Shown here: in pieces, positions 23,260 to 34,586 of the stretch
Layout: each line of letters opens with the position of its first letter
Position numbering within the stretch: position 1 is the first letter of the stretch
Assembly (NCBI RefSeq): GCF_002105155.1
Contig: NW_019028979.1
Span: 1,302,001 to 1,366,000 of the forward strand
DNA length: 64,000 nucleotides
Direction of reading: 5' to 3'
From: Lobosporangium transversale
Taxonomy: Eukaryota; Mortierellomycota; Mortierellomycetes; Mortierellales; Mortierellaceae
The notes under the pieces: model-generated
Told to the model about the DNA's origin: nothing
Seen by the model: only the letters and a program-made list of their open reading frames with translations
Database searches by the model: none
Position numbers and translations under genes: made by a program

Positions 23260-24561
23260 GCTTTAAATAACCTAGGAAAAGTACGAGCAAAAAAAATAAA
23301 ATAAATGTAAAGCGAGAGTAAAGGGTAAAAATGGAGATCTTGAAAAATGGCTGAGGGATCCGAGTGTGATAGTTCAGTATGCTTGTATTTAATCATTTCG
23401 TTCATTGTACGCAGATGATCACAGCCGCACCTTTTCTTTTATGTTTATATGTTTACCAGTTAAAAGATTTTTTTCTGTGCACAGCACTTTCTGTCCACAC
23501 CACACTGCCACCATTTTTGAGTGTCTTACATGTACTTTTTGCAAATCATTTTTGTGTGCCAAATTATATTTATTATTCGCTTTATTGTCCAAAAATTCCA
23601 CAGCACAACCTGAATCTCTGATCTCTTGCTTCCATTTTCTTTTGGACCTTTGCTTTCGTTGCTTTCATTTATTATCCCTATATATTTTTTATATTGTCAT
23701 GGTCGCTACACGTTCCACACGTTCGCCGTCATTATTGCCATTATTACTGCTATTTTCTTTTATAGTTGCCTAAAGGAAATGACTTCGCCCAAGATTGTAA
23801 GACAGTAACAAGGGTCAAGTGCAAACCTAAAATGGAAAGAGTGAGACATTATCAGACCTCTATTAAAGTTGAAGGTCTCTTTCTCTCACCTTCTTTCATT
23901 CACTGTAATATCTTTCGTCCTCAATCCTTTCAGCACCGAACATTGATTGCAGCATAAACTCTACATGTAGCCTGTGCAACAGCGATAAAAGAACGCACAC
24001 GGATCTGCCGTCAAATACAAAGCTAATTTTATTTATTACCCTCCATGTTGTTACTGATAGCGCCCCTAGAACAAGGACATGCAGTATTTTCGATGACTCA
24101 AGATACGACCGACCCACCTTACTCTTGCTTGAGAATCTTTTTAATTTCTCTCCGATTCAACTGCACTTTTCCTTCTCAATTTCAAGTTATTTGCTAATTC
24201 AGGTTCATGCTCTCTCTCTTGCTTTTAAATTTAGATGACGGATCCAATTCAACATCTCGGCAATGTCTCATTGTGGAAAACGTTGCGAATCCAAATCCAG
24301 TCTCAAAAATCACAAGAGAGATTATCATAACCATTGTAACGTTGTATTCATAAACTCGCAAGGTGTTGAGGAGAAACTCAATCTCGAGAGAAAAGAAAAC
24401 AAGTAGACTTGTCCTTTTTGTCCAGCAGAATTTGTTCCAGGAAGAGGTGCTAAATACCACGTCGGAAAGAGGCTGTGTCCAAACCTTAGACTCAATGAAC
24501 TTTTATCAACGTCCTGCACCGAATTAACTGCGTGTGATTTGCTCATCCCTTCCAACTGTGA
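23260..24561. other. Intergenic, no gene supported
   Basis: Only short frames on both strands, none with a recognisable motif or splice pattern. Confidence 0.35.
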
Positions 24562-25638
24562 CCTTTTACCAACATCCACCAGTGCCGAATTACCTTGCAT
24601 TATTTGCCTCATAAAGCAGAGATATTTCCTCAAAAGAGAGGGTTTGAGGAATTAGTTCTAAGCGCCTGTCGTCAAGTTGAAAGCACAAGCCGCGATAAAA
24701 GGCGAACTCTCTTTACTGTAGAGGATCTTAATCTTTCGCCAGTCAGTCTTAGATGAATCACTGGGTTCGACTACAATCTCCTTTCTCACAAAACAATTTA
24801 CGAAAAGCTTCCTGCAGACAGTCCGTTCCATGTTACAATTGATTCAACACTGCAACCAAAGAGCCTTCAAGAAGGTCGATGTACTAAATGTTGCCCCATT
24901 CCATGTGCAGGCTTGGAGAGCTTAATTGATACATCGCCTTATTCAACACTACTTCGTGGGATTATTTTCATGGAACTGAACGAAGGCATTTGCAACATCC
25001 TTAATGAAGACTGGTTAACCCGGCCTGAGCTAAAGTATTTCTGTGCGAAAACTTTTGTAGGCTGCATTATGCTTAATTCAACCAATGGGTATTCCGCCTT
25101 ATTCAATTGTGTGGAACCATATGGACGAAAACAATCAATTGACGCCCACAAAGAGCCATTTCTCTTATCAAATGGCAATGCTCTTCAAACCTCAATTCCT
25201 CCCTTTGAAACAAGGCATATTGATCTGTGGCCGACAACAATTCCATGCAAGAAAGGCGACAGGTTAGTTATAGGGACGCAGGCATTTAATGTATTAATAA
25301 CGTCATCGGCTCGATTGGATATCAAGGAGCCGCCTTCGCTTGGTGGAGTAACCACGTCATTTACACTGAAAGAAAGTAAATTATCCAGAAATACAAAGAT
25401 TTTTCTTGACAGCGATTCTGTAATTGAGGCCTTTAAGATAATTAACAGCAAGGAAGTGTATCGAAACGCCAGAGGAAATGAACTGGAGCAGATGCGACAG
25501 GTGCGCAGCAAGTTCGACCATTGTTCTCCATATTTCTTGTGTAGAGCGGCAAGTAATATTGCCAAGAGCCATTTAATGCAACCGTATTCAGTTTTTACGC
25601 TTGTGGGGCATTTTAGTCGTGAAAAAGGGCAAAAGTGA
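24562..25638 (+). pseudogene. Decayed coding segment, possible LINE RNase H remnant
   Basis: One frame is open from about 24562 to 24753, is cut by a TGA at 24754, and then runs open from 24757 to the stop at 25638 (about 293 codons). No ATG sits at its start, so it looks 5'-truncated and interrupted. The only suggestive part is near the C-terminus: SRNTKIFLDSDSVIEAF resembles the strand carrying the third acidic residue of RNase H domains in fungal non-LTR retroelements, and is similar in style to RNRPMTIRLDNSAVVTQF in the LINE fragment at 37.4 kb. The other RNase H residues are not obvious. It could instead be an unrecognised gene with an upstream exon, since TCTTAG at 24746-24751 would pass as an acceptor. 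Confidence 0.35.
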
Positions 25639-25762
25639 AGGTGAGAATGAAACTAAAAAAGTTCTGACATTTATGAGACTCCGCTTGGCACAGCTAAAAC
25701 TATCGACAAACACTTCTCTTTTGTCACTCGTGGCTTTAAAATATGAAAAAGAGCTACTTTAA

Positions 25763-28700
25763 TTACATTGAAACCTCTACTAACTCAAAACAACGCTGTA
25801 GAAGTGCTGCACAATACATGCGTGATTTATCATCATCACCAGTCTCTCCTGGCTCGAGCTTATAGATCTCCCAAAGCTCCATTGCCCATTGCTGACATTC
25901 CATAATCTCGGCATAAAATTCATGTAGCAACAAGCTATCTGATAAAGCTGTAGAGGATGGTGTCACTAGGATGAGTAAATCAAACAAGATACTCTCAAGC
26001 AGATCTGGGTTATATTGCTGCGATCTTGTTGATAACAAATTCGATAAAGGCCCTCCTAATTCCCCTCCCCCTCTTCCTATTCCGAGCTCAGTGCCTTCTG
26101 TGGGTCCCGGGCGTGTTGAGATCTCAATATCCCTAGGCAGTGTGAGAGAAGTAAGTGATGGCGCAGAAAAGGCTGAAGATGAGGAGGATGTGGAACGTGG
26201 GCCCGACATGGACTGTACGGAGGGTGTGTAATATCGAAGAGCAAGCAGGAACTGGAACAGCTCTCTTGTAATAGGAAGTAAATGAGGTGAATTCCCTATA
26301 ATGGATTTACATGTCAAAAAGTATTAGAAACTGCCAGTTATTAATGCAACCATCAGGCAAGAGAATTTTTGACAATTTAGCTTATCTAAATACAGGCATA
26401 TTATACCTGCATAGTGCACTAGCACTCCAAGAGCGATTACGAACTTTTTCAGTAATATCGCTGGTGCCTTTTGTAACACGTCATAACCACGTTCCATACC
26501 CGCACCTCGATTTCCACCCCAGCGGCCCAAAAGCCCGCCTAAGAAAACAGGTGCTAAATTGGAAAATGCATTTGCTTTGGGCGCTGGACGACTCGCCTCG
26601 ATCTGTGATTTTCGGGAAAATCGTCTAGTTCGTTCTAAAGAGATGCTGGATACAACTGAGCTAAATGTTGCTGGCTGTTGTTGAGCTATAAGTGTTGAGG
26701 TGGAAGAAGCCGCTGTAGTCCCTGAAGGCGAGTATGGATGCTTTTTCTGAGGTGCCTTCGATATCGAGGAATCTGTGGGACGATCAAAGCCAGCAAGCTC
26801 TTTAGCACCCAATGTTAATGCCGTTAAAATGTTAAGTCTTTGACCTAACGAGTTCTTTTTTTCATAGAACTGGGACGTCAATACTCTATCAGTGTAAGGC
26901 ATAAGAGGGTCAGTATACTCCACCTTAAAAAAAAAAAAAAAAAAAAAAGGTTACTGATCACAAAGAATTACTGACACTAATGCTTACCCGGCTACAATGA
27001 CTGGTGATGTGACAACAAGCGCCACTAAAGCATTCTCTCGCATCTTGTAAAAATTTGGCAGCTCAAAGTTGTCCATCAAATTTACGAGCACATTAGCCAA
27101 TATCTCCGCAAATTCCTCTATCATATGGAAAGAATCATTATATGTGAGAGCCATTTCCACAGGGTTTCAAAGTAGGGAACATGGCGATCCGCACAGCAAT
27201 TCAAAGCAAACATACCCAACTCAAGACTGCCTGTCTTGCGACGAATTAACTCAGTAGCTGTCCGTAGTCCAATATCAATCTTATCGCGGTCTTCGCTTGC
27301 ACGGAGATACGACACGAGATCCCTGAGATACAGAGGCGCAGCGACTTTAGCTTTCTTGGCTGGCCCCATATCCTCATCCGGATCAGACTCGTATTCCATT
27401 GCATAAGGCTTCAAGTCATCTTCGTCACTATTAATACTATCACTATCGCCGCCGTACGTATTTGTTACCGAAAATGACTCTACAATTGCATCCGGATCTT
27501 CTTCATCATCAGAATCGTTGAACCCTCCGGCGCTGACATGCATATCATGGAAATCTTCAAGCACGCTATCCTCATTTGAGTCTTCAGCGCTCTCTGAGCT
27601 AGAAGGACATTCAGGTTTATAAGGTTGGGCTCCATCCTTGAGGTGAACAAGCGATCGTGAAAACTGAATTTCAGGGTCAGAAATATCAAGATCAAAATCT
27701 GCAGGGGCGCCTATCGTGTCTACTGCTTTAGAGAACTCTTCTGCTACAATCTAGATAATAACCTTCATAGTATCAAAACCTGGTGTCAAAAACAAAAGAT
27801 CTTAGAAATCCAAAATTCAATCTCCCGACTTACAAGGCCGATTTGTTTCCGTTGAAAGCTCTCCATTTCGAGCCAGTTGCTGACGCCCGCGCCAAACACT
27901 GGGATTAGGTCCGCCTCGATTAACACCTGCGGGCTGAAGTACCCAAGCATAAGCAGTATTTGGTATGAAATATCTATTGTGTACATAGAAAGAACTCCAT
28001 CAGCAATCTCCCTCTCTCTTTTTTTTTCTCTTCTTTTTCCCTTTCCTCTCTTCCTTGCTCGTAGTAACGCCAGCAATGCTGGTGTTGGCTGCCTTACATT
28101 TCTGGTAGTCAACAGATGAATGGCTTATAAACATGGGATCGGACCAAATCGTAAGTGCTTTTTTAAATGTCTTTAAAAGTACTGAATCTAGACTCAAGAA
28201 CATATAAAAAAAGGCTTCTGTGAGAACGACTCTTTATGTCTCTATCATTGCCAGTCTCTATTAAATACTATCGGCTCTAGGCTTATATTGCTATTACCTT
28301 TATTTGCGTGTGCATTTGTGGGCCAGCCACTTTGTATGCAAATCAGCATTCGCAGAACACCGACCCCGTAGACTCGGCCCTGAAATAGCACTTGGTCAAT
28401 AGCCTCGCTGCCCGCATCCTGATTTTTATCTCCGCTTTCGCTGTTGCTACTACTACTATTACTCTTCTCATCTTTATACTGCTGCCCTGCTCCAAATCCA
28501 ATCAACTTAATCATATTGGCAGCATTATGGACTGCTGCGAGCTGAGATTGAGCTGAGGTTGAAGTAGTACCCGTGCCTTTAGTCATAGACCCTCTGATAC
28601 CCTGTTTAAAATTAAGCTGATGTCGATCTAAGTACTCTACAAGAGCCCCTAAAAAGAGATGAGCAATAGATGGAGACGACAAATGTGCCAAAGCTAGCTT

Positions 28701-28814
28701 CCATCCAGCTGCTTTCAAGGAATGATTCCTCCCCCATAGTGTTGAAACCAAAGATTCGACAAGGATTTCTAGATCATGTAAGAGTAAGGAAGTTGATAAG
28801 GACATGTCATGATG

Positions 28815-28859
<45 letters not shown>

Positions 28860-29801
28860 CACTTTTTAAAATTCCATGTTCATACTTCCATATCCCAGGC
28901 GTAGGAATTTCGCAATCACAGATCCGAATGCTCTTGCGCGATGTGTATAGGCAACCGTGTGATTCTTCTGCATGTTCATTTCCTCTCCATCTTTTGTTGT
29001 TTCTGCAGCTATATCGTCAAGACAAGATTGGAGTTGAGATGCGAATCGCTGATAAAATATCGCCTCCTGAAAACACTCTTGAATTTCTACTCTGGTAGGC
29101 GTAGCTCCTCCTAAAGCATTGGACACTCGTGTTGGGATAGAAAACAGCTTGGAGAGAAACGTGTCCCATAGCGTATCATATTCCACACTCGTTCTTGTCT
29201 CAACCGCTCCTGATGGTGATGTGAATAGTGAGCAACCCACGTAGAAATCCTGTAGTGAAATAGTCTCCAACAATTTTTTCAATAGCCGCAAGATTGTTGC
29301 GTTCAAGAACGAATGGTTCTCTTGAAACTGTCGCCCATGGATCCTGCTCACTAATATTTGTAAAGAGACAACAGACATCATGGGCCGAATGTGTTTCTTC
29401 TGGTGCTCTTGTTGCCCTTGGTCTTGCTCATGACTATCTATTGGTACACGCCTAGAGGACGAGACAAAATACGCATCAAAGAGAGACGTCTGCTGAGCAG
29501 AGGGCAACGCACTGAACCAGTCAATAGTAATATTGTCTAAGATAAAGTCGAGATGATTTGGAAGGAGGTGTTGAATAAAATAGAGCTGTTTAGCAGGTGT
29601 AGGTTCCACAGGCCCTGCCCATTGCGGAGGTAATTCCCTCACATAGTCGCTCCCTGTAGTGAAGACGAGCACACCAAGGAACGACAGTGGCTCTGCAAGG
29701 ACACGCACTGCGGCTGCGAGAGACGATGTAGGTCCTCGAACTTGGTTTTGCAGATCATTCAGGTATATAGATAGGGCCTCTGCGTCCTGAATGGGCGCCA
29801 T
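25763..29801 (-). CDS. TEL2: TEL2/TELO2 telomere length regulation protein, 8 exons
   Basis: Exons: 29801-28886, 28768-28298, 28187-28098, 27973-27834, 27750-27216, 27117-26996, 26923-26407 and 26295-25763, about 1107 residues. All junctions keep frame. The conserved TELO2 C-terminal block is clear: LYLRDLVSYLRAS, then TATELIRRKTGSLELEEFAE, FYKMRENALVALVV, and VLTSQFYEKKNSLGQRLNIL. Upstream, FSPQVLIEADLIPVFGAGVS matches the family's middle region. Tel2, with Tti1 and Tti2, is a cochaperone needed for folding and stability of the PIKK kinases (Tor, ATM/Tel1, ATR/Mec1). An acidic Asp/Glu/Ser linker (exon 5) is likely the casein-kinase-2 target region. Exon 6 is uncertain: the strong donor GTAAGC at 26987 breaks phase, so a weaker GTAGCC donor at 26995 was used. 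Confidence 0.9.
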
Positions 29802-29971
29802 GGAGCAAAATGTATAATTTCAGGCGAGACGATGCAACGCATGTTGTGATTCTCACCACAAAACTTTAATATTAGGATGATTGGTAAACGCGTGTGGGTG
29901 GCTTTCACCTTTGATTACCTTTTTTAGAATAAAGTTCTAGCATTTTATTATTATTATTTTCCTCTGCTAGT

Positions 29972-32900
29972 CTACCAGCGCAATGCTCCATAGAAAATCG
30001 GACTAAGAAGAAGAATTGCATATAATAATTGCAGTATTCGAAAGCCCATGCTCTGCCTCCAAGCGTCGTCCTCTCTTTCCATCGCCTTCTGCTCCCACAG
30101 CCCTTGGCTCTCAATTTTGAAATCCATCTGCATGACCATAAATGACTCAAGAAATTTCAGGATCTGCAACACATTATCAACTGCACGACGCGACACCTGG
30201 AATCTTTCTAGCACATCATCGTAATCCCCTGCAAATGCAAAGTTATCGGAAGCCGTGTGCATGACTGAATTATATGCAGGAGCATGACCTAAACTGGACA
30301 TAAAAGAAGGGTTGTGGTATGCATGATGCAAAGGCAGAGGTTGACGACGTGGATAGATTCCTCTGTCTGTCCCACCATTATTGAAAGACACGCCCGGTGA
30401 GGCTGCGCATGTCCATAATGCGCAATCACCGTACTTGACCCATTCATCTGTGCTCGTCTCCCCTAACCACGCACTAACTTTAGTATTATTTTGAGCTTCG
30501 CCTGGACGCCCGGTAGAGTCTATGGTCATATGCCGATTTGTAGGACTTCTGTATGGTTGAGGGGGATGTTGATAATGGCGACTTGAATCTGCATGAAATG
30601 TTCTCCTTGAGCGGCCAAATTCAAACTGTCGACCCGGGAAAGGGACCCCACGGCGTCCAGCACTGAATCCGAGCCCCTGTACCTGATGCTGCTGCTTTAA
30701 CAAATGTTCTGGATCATCGAAATAGAGTCCTCTCAGCTCAGAACAGAACGGCATAATTACGTCCGTCAAGAGCCCCTCGCTGAAATGCTGTGTCTCTAAA
30801 ACGAGGTACTTTAGCGTATTGCACGTACTCTTTAAGATTACTGCAATGCCCACATTGGTTAATACGGTAGTTCCGAATTCTAAACGCTCAAGCGGCGCGA
30901 TGATCGTCTTTCTAACCATGCGAGGCTGATTGTTGGTGGCCATGTTGGCTCCATTGTGCTCAGTGTTGATTGAGTCCCCCGAACTGGCTGAAAATGCGTT
31001 TGCAGCAAGGATATCCATTTCCGTCTCGATACCCAATCCTTTCAACAAATCCCTATCCCGTGCAAGTGATCGATGGATACCTAGCACTCGCAATTTTGGA
31101 CAGCGGGTTAATAGTGCTGCCAATGCATCTCCTCCAACATCTACGCAACTTGTGACAGTAAAAACTTCGATAGAGTGTCCTGCTGCCTCAATAAGCTTCT
31201 CAACTGCGCTATCTGTCACTGACCCTGGGCCCAAAAACACCTGAGAAAGACGACATGGAGAAGTAAGAACAGACTTAGAAGGACCTGGAAGAGCACTTGG
31301 ATAGCGTTGACCAGTGGTAGGTCTTGAGTGGCCAGTAGCGGTGAGTTTTGGTGTGCTTAAGCCTTTGATCAATGCATAAAGTAATTGATTATCAACAAAA
31401 CCGCCCTGTAGTCTCAAATAGCGCAACTTAGATAACCCCAGCCCGAAAAGTTGCTCGAGAACTTCGGGTTTCTCTAACCCTGCATCCCGCATTTTCTCGT
31501 TTGCATGAAGATCCAAGGCGACGATTTGATCAGGACAGCGTAAGCGAAGACACTCAAGCGCTTTAACGAGCATTTGAGGAGACGCCTGGGGATGAGCAAA
31601 GTTGAGCAAGACTCGTCGGACGTAACGGCGATAAGACCATCTAGACGCATTCGATCTAATTCTTCCTGTATTGGATCTACTGCTGCGAATCCTTTCATAA
31701 TGTTCTGTGCCCCATTGGTAATCACGTTCATGAGTGGAGTCTGGTTCTACAAGGCTGTGTCGTCCCTGATCAGCCACGGAGATAGCTTTCCCGTTACTGA
31801 ATATAGAAGTATTACCGAGCTCTTTACTTGCTAGAATTGCTGTAGTATCTCCATTTAATGAGGACACACCCGAATGTCCATGGGGTTTTGGAGACTGTCT
31901 GCAAGGACTATTTAGTTGGATCGCTCCGTGCTCTTCATCCATATGCCAAAGAGACAGAGGCTCATTCGATCCTTGCTTCGGAAAAACATTGCTGCAGCCT
32001 GCTGCAGGTCCAGATTTCATTTCCGCTACGTCGCAACTCTTGAATGCGCTCCTTGGTTCATTAGTCTGTGATTTTATCCCACCAAGCGTCGCCATCTCTT
32101 CACTCCCATCCCCCACTTCAAACAACTCCTTGAGTTCTGGACAACCTAAAAAAAGACTGTTATCGGGATCCCTGTGGTCTTTTGGCAGCTCATCGTCCAT
32201 TAAGAGCACTGAGAGAAGCGATTGCATTTGGTATGTATCATGGCCATGAAAAACCAAATTGCGCCAAAGCGATTGAACAGCGGCATCAGCGAACCTCCTA
32301 CTAACCAGCAAGAACTTGAAGGGCGCTGCCAAGTGTATAGATGCATCAAAGTCATCTTTGGTCTCATCACTCTCAGAGTTATTATCGGATTCGTCAGATG
32401 GTTGACAGGATGCTCCAGATCTGTCATCTCGTCTCCAAAAAGTGGATGTATGCATAGTCCCAGTGATGCTCCATGATCTATTCATGGAAGCATTTGACAG
32501 TGTCGGAGCACGTGCGCTTAAACTCATCGTTCTTCGGCGGACCAAAGAATTGTCCAGTGTGGAATTGAACCTTGTGCTAGAACTCGTTGACAGCTGAGTT
32601 CCAGCTAGTGTCGTATTTGTGAAACTTGGCTCCCCGGAAGATTCTGATGGAGTCAAGCCCATGTAAAAGGAATTGTCCGTCTCCCGATCGCAGTCATTTT
32701 CATGTTGAACCGAGTATGGAAGAAGCGAGACTAAGCTTTCAAGTTTATATACAACTCTGTTAAAGACTGAAGATGATACGGTGGTGAGATGATCGAAAGG
32801 TCTATTCAGAGAAGGCATATGTATAAAGTTGACAGTTCTTGGCCAGGGCAATCCTTGCAAGTATCTTGACTGAGCTATAGAGTTGGAAAAGAACCGCCAA

Positions 32901-33427
32901 AGAAGGGGCATGCGAGCCGAGTGTTGTTGCTCCATGTGGTGACACCAAGGGCGGTTTCCGTTCCTTGGGCAGGGCTTTACTTGATGTGCTTCGTGCTTTG
33001 TACATTGTGTGCTATGTGTGCTGCCAATTGTCCCTGCACAGGCTGTTCTTTTGTGGCAACGTCTTCGCCTCTTCTTTAGCTTTGGGGTGTCTAATGGCTT
33101 CTCGGGCTGTGCCTTGGGTGTATCTAAGTGTTGTGTAGCTTCTATTGGTGGTGTTGATCTTGAAGGCTTGTATGATTGCTGGTGGCTGCGTTGTTCCCTG
33201 GAGTTGACTTTGCGAGGGCTACGAGGGACTGGACCGTGACAAAGTGTACAATGGAAACAGTCGTGGCAGAATTGGTTCTCAAGTGTGACAAGTGGACAAG
33301 ACCAGAGCAAAAAGTCGAGATCTTGACAACAGTACTCAAGAATTATGCATAGAATTTCATCAGGAAGGTCAAACAAGTGTCGAGGACGATGAGAAATGGA
33401 CCGCCGTAGTTTGTGAAGAAGATGCAT
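29972..33427 (-). CDS. F-box/LRR protein with hydrophobic C-terminal tail (3 of 3)
   Basis: I prefer the ATG at 33427 (1151 residues) over the upstream ATG at 33508, because the extra 27 residues are translated A/T-rich leader and the F-box follows directly: HLFDLPDEILCIILEYCCQD. A Cys/His-rich stretch comes next (CHDCFHCTLCHGPVP), possibly metal-binding. A long disordered Ser/Thr-rich region covers roughly residues 100-370. LRR-like segments begin near FKFLLVSRRFADAAVQSLW and continue through LRYLRLQGGFVDNQLLYALI and LRVLGIHRSLARDRDLL. The last 20 or so residues (ILQLLYAILLLSPIFYGALR) are strongly hydrophobic and end the protein, as in tail-anchored membrane proteins. The likely role is an SCF adaptor, perhaps held at a membrane (inference). 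The stop codon lies 170 bp upstream of the TEL2 start, on the same strand. Confidence 0.82.
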   Translation of the reverse strand: MHLLHKLRRSISHRPRHLFDLPDEILCIILEYCCQDLDFLLWSCPLVTLENQFCHDCFHCTLCHGPVPRSPRKVNSREQRSHQQSYKPSRSTPPIEATQHLDTPKAQPEKPLDTPKLKKRRRRCHKRTACAGTIGSTHSTQCTKHEAHQVKPCPRNGNRPWCHHMEQQHSARMPLLWRFFSNSIAQSRYLQGLPWPRTVNFIHMPSLNRPFDHLTTVSSSVFNRVVYKLESLVSLLPYSVQHENDCDRETDNSFYMGLTPSESSGEPSFTNTTLAGTQLSTSSSTRFNSTLDNSLVRRRTMSLSARAPTLSNASMNRSWSITGTMHTSTFWRRDDRSGASCQPSDESDNNSESDETKDDFDASIHLAAPFKFLLVSRRFADAAVQSLWRNLVFHGHDTYQMQSLLSVLLMDDELPKDHRDPDNSLFLGCPELKELFEVGDGSEEMATLGGIKSQTNEPRSAFKSCDVAEMKSGPAAGCSNVFPKQGSNEPLSLWHMDEEHGAIQLNSPCRQSPKPHGHSGVSSLNGDTTAILASKELGNTSIFSNGKAISVADQGRHSLVEPDSTHERDYQWGTEHYERIRSSRSNTGRIRSNASRWSYRRYVRRVLLNFAHPQASPQMLVKALECLRLRCPDQIVALDLHANEKMRDAGLEKPEVLEQLFGLGLSKLRYLRLQGGFVDNQLLYALIKGLSTPKLTATGHSRPTTGQRYPSALPGPSKSVLTSPCRLSQVFLGPGSVTDSAVEKLIEAAGHSIEVFTVTSCVDVGGDALAALLTRCPKLRVLGIHRSLARDRDLLKGLGIETEMDILAANAFSASSGDSINTEHNGANMATNNQPRMVRKTIIAPLERLEFGTTVLTNVGIAVILKSTCNTLKYLVLETQHFSEGLLTDVIMPFCSELRGLYFDDPEHLLKQQHQVQGLGFSAGRRGVPFPGRQFEFGRSRRTFHADSSRHYQHPPQPYRSPTNRHMTIDSTGRPGEAQNNTKVSAWLGETSTDEWVKYGDCALWTCAASPGVSFNNGGTDRGIYPRRQPLPLHHAYHNPSFMSSLGHAPAYNSVMHTASDNFAFAGDYDDVLERFQVSRRAVDNVLQILKFLESFMVMQMDFKIESQGLWEQKAMEREDDAWRQSMGFRILQLLYAILLLSPIFYGALRW

Positions 33428-34586
33428 CTGGGAATTAATGGGTCTACAAAAACTAATGGAGAGAGCAGAAAAAATAAATAAAAAAAAAAAATGAAAATGA
33501 ATTGCCAAGAACTGAATGGTTGAATAAGCCTCATTGCTCAGTCTTGGTCTGTCCTTTCAATTCTTCATCCTTTCTCCTGGTAAGTTGCTTTGTTATGTAA
33601 CAAAGCATTGGTTTATAATTTTCTAGGCGTGTCACATCCCAATTGAAGCAAGGGACAGACGTGTCCTTGCATGATAGAATAACAGTGCTCTATTTCGTAC
33701 ACTTTTTTCTTCTTTTCTTCAATAGAACCTACTTGGGTTACTTTTTCATAAGACTTGTGCTCAAAAAGTGTGTGGATGTGTGATAGACTGCGGGACAGCA
33801 AAAAGAGGAAGACGCAAAGTAAAATGAAGGGAGAAACAGTACAAAAAAAAAGAATGGGACAACCAGGCACAATGGGATCAGAGCAATAGCGTCTGTGTGG
33901 TATTTTGCTGGACTCAATAGGTTCGAACAAGGATTGGTATGGTGTAGCTTTTTTCCCGTTCTTTCCAACAATCAGACTGCGCTTCTTAAAGATACTGAAG
34001 CAGTTGATAAGGGAAATTGGCCATGGATGGTTAATAAAGGAGAGATCCCTCAACTTAAATTTCGTATACAATACAATAGTTAATGGATCAAGGAACGAGG
34101 CACAATCTCCTCAATCTCGACTTTTTCCTACAATATGGGAAAGTCTCCCAAAAAAGTATCATGCATAATCACTTCTCAAACAAATAAGCAAATGATGCAA
34201 GCAATGCAAGTCATAACAACCTCGGCAGTCGAAAACAAGGCAATGGCAAAATATGCCTTTGTTTATGTCTTTTCATCACAATGTGCTTATTGAAATAGTG
34301 AGTCGTTTGTTGCCACTGAGGTATATATTTAAAATAAGACTTGAAGCGATCTTCTGGTATAAAAAAACTAAACAAGTCTGGTTGTGTTATCCTTTTGCTC
34401 CTTTTCCTTTTACAATGTGTACTCCTAAATTCAAGGCGCGTCTTTTATAAGCGATTAATATCTTGGGATACACCAGCAAAACAAGGACTTTTCTGTTGGT
34501 CGTTCATTTTAAGCTTTAAAACTACCAATGGATTTACAGAGAGCGATAATTAAAACTTCTTTGCTCAATAAAAAAAGGATTTATTT
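33428..34586. other. Intergenic with short palindrome
   Basis: Promoter side of the third F-box gene. A near-perfect 20-bp palindrome (9-bp arms, GCTTTGTTA/TAACAAAGC) lies at 33587-33606, about 160 bp upstream of the start codon. Nothing else is supported. Confidence 0.4.

Noticed and set aside
33428-33508. Upstream ATG of the third F-box gene giving a hydrophobic N-terminus
   Set aside because: The added residues are translated A/T-rich leader and would look like a signal peptide before an F-box, which is unlikely.
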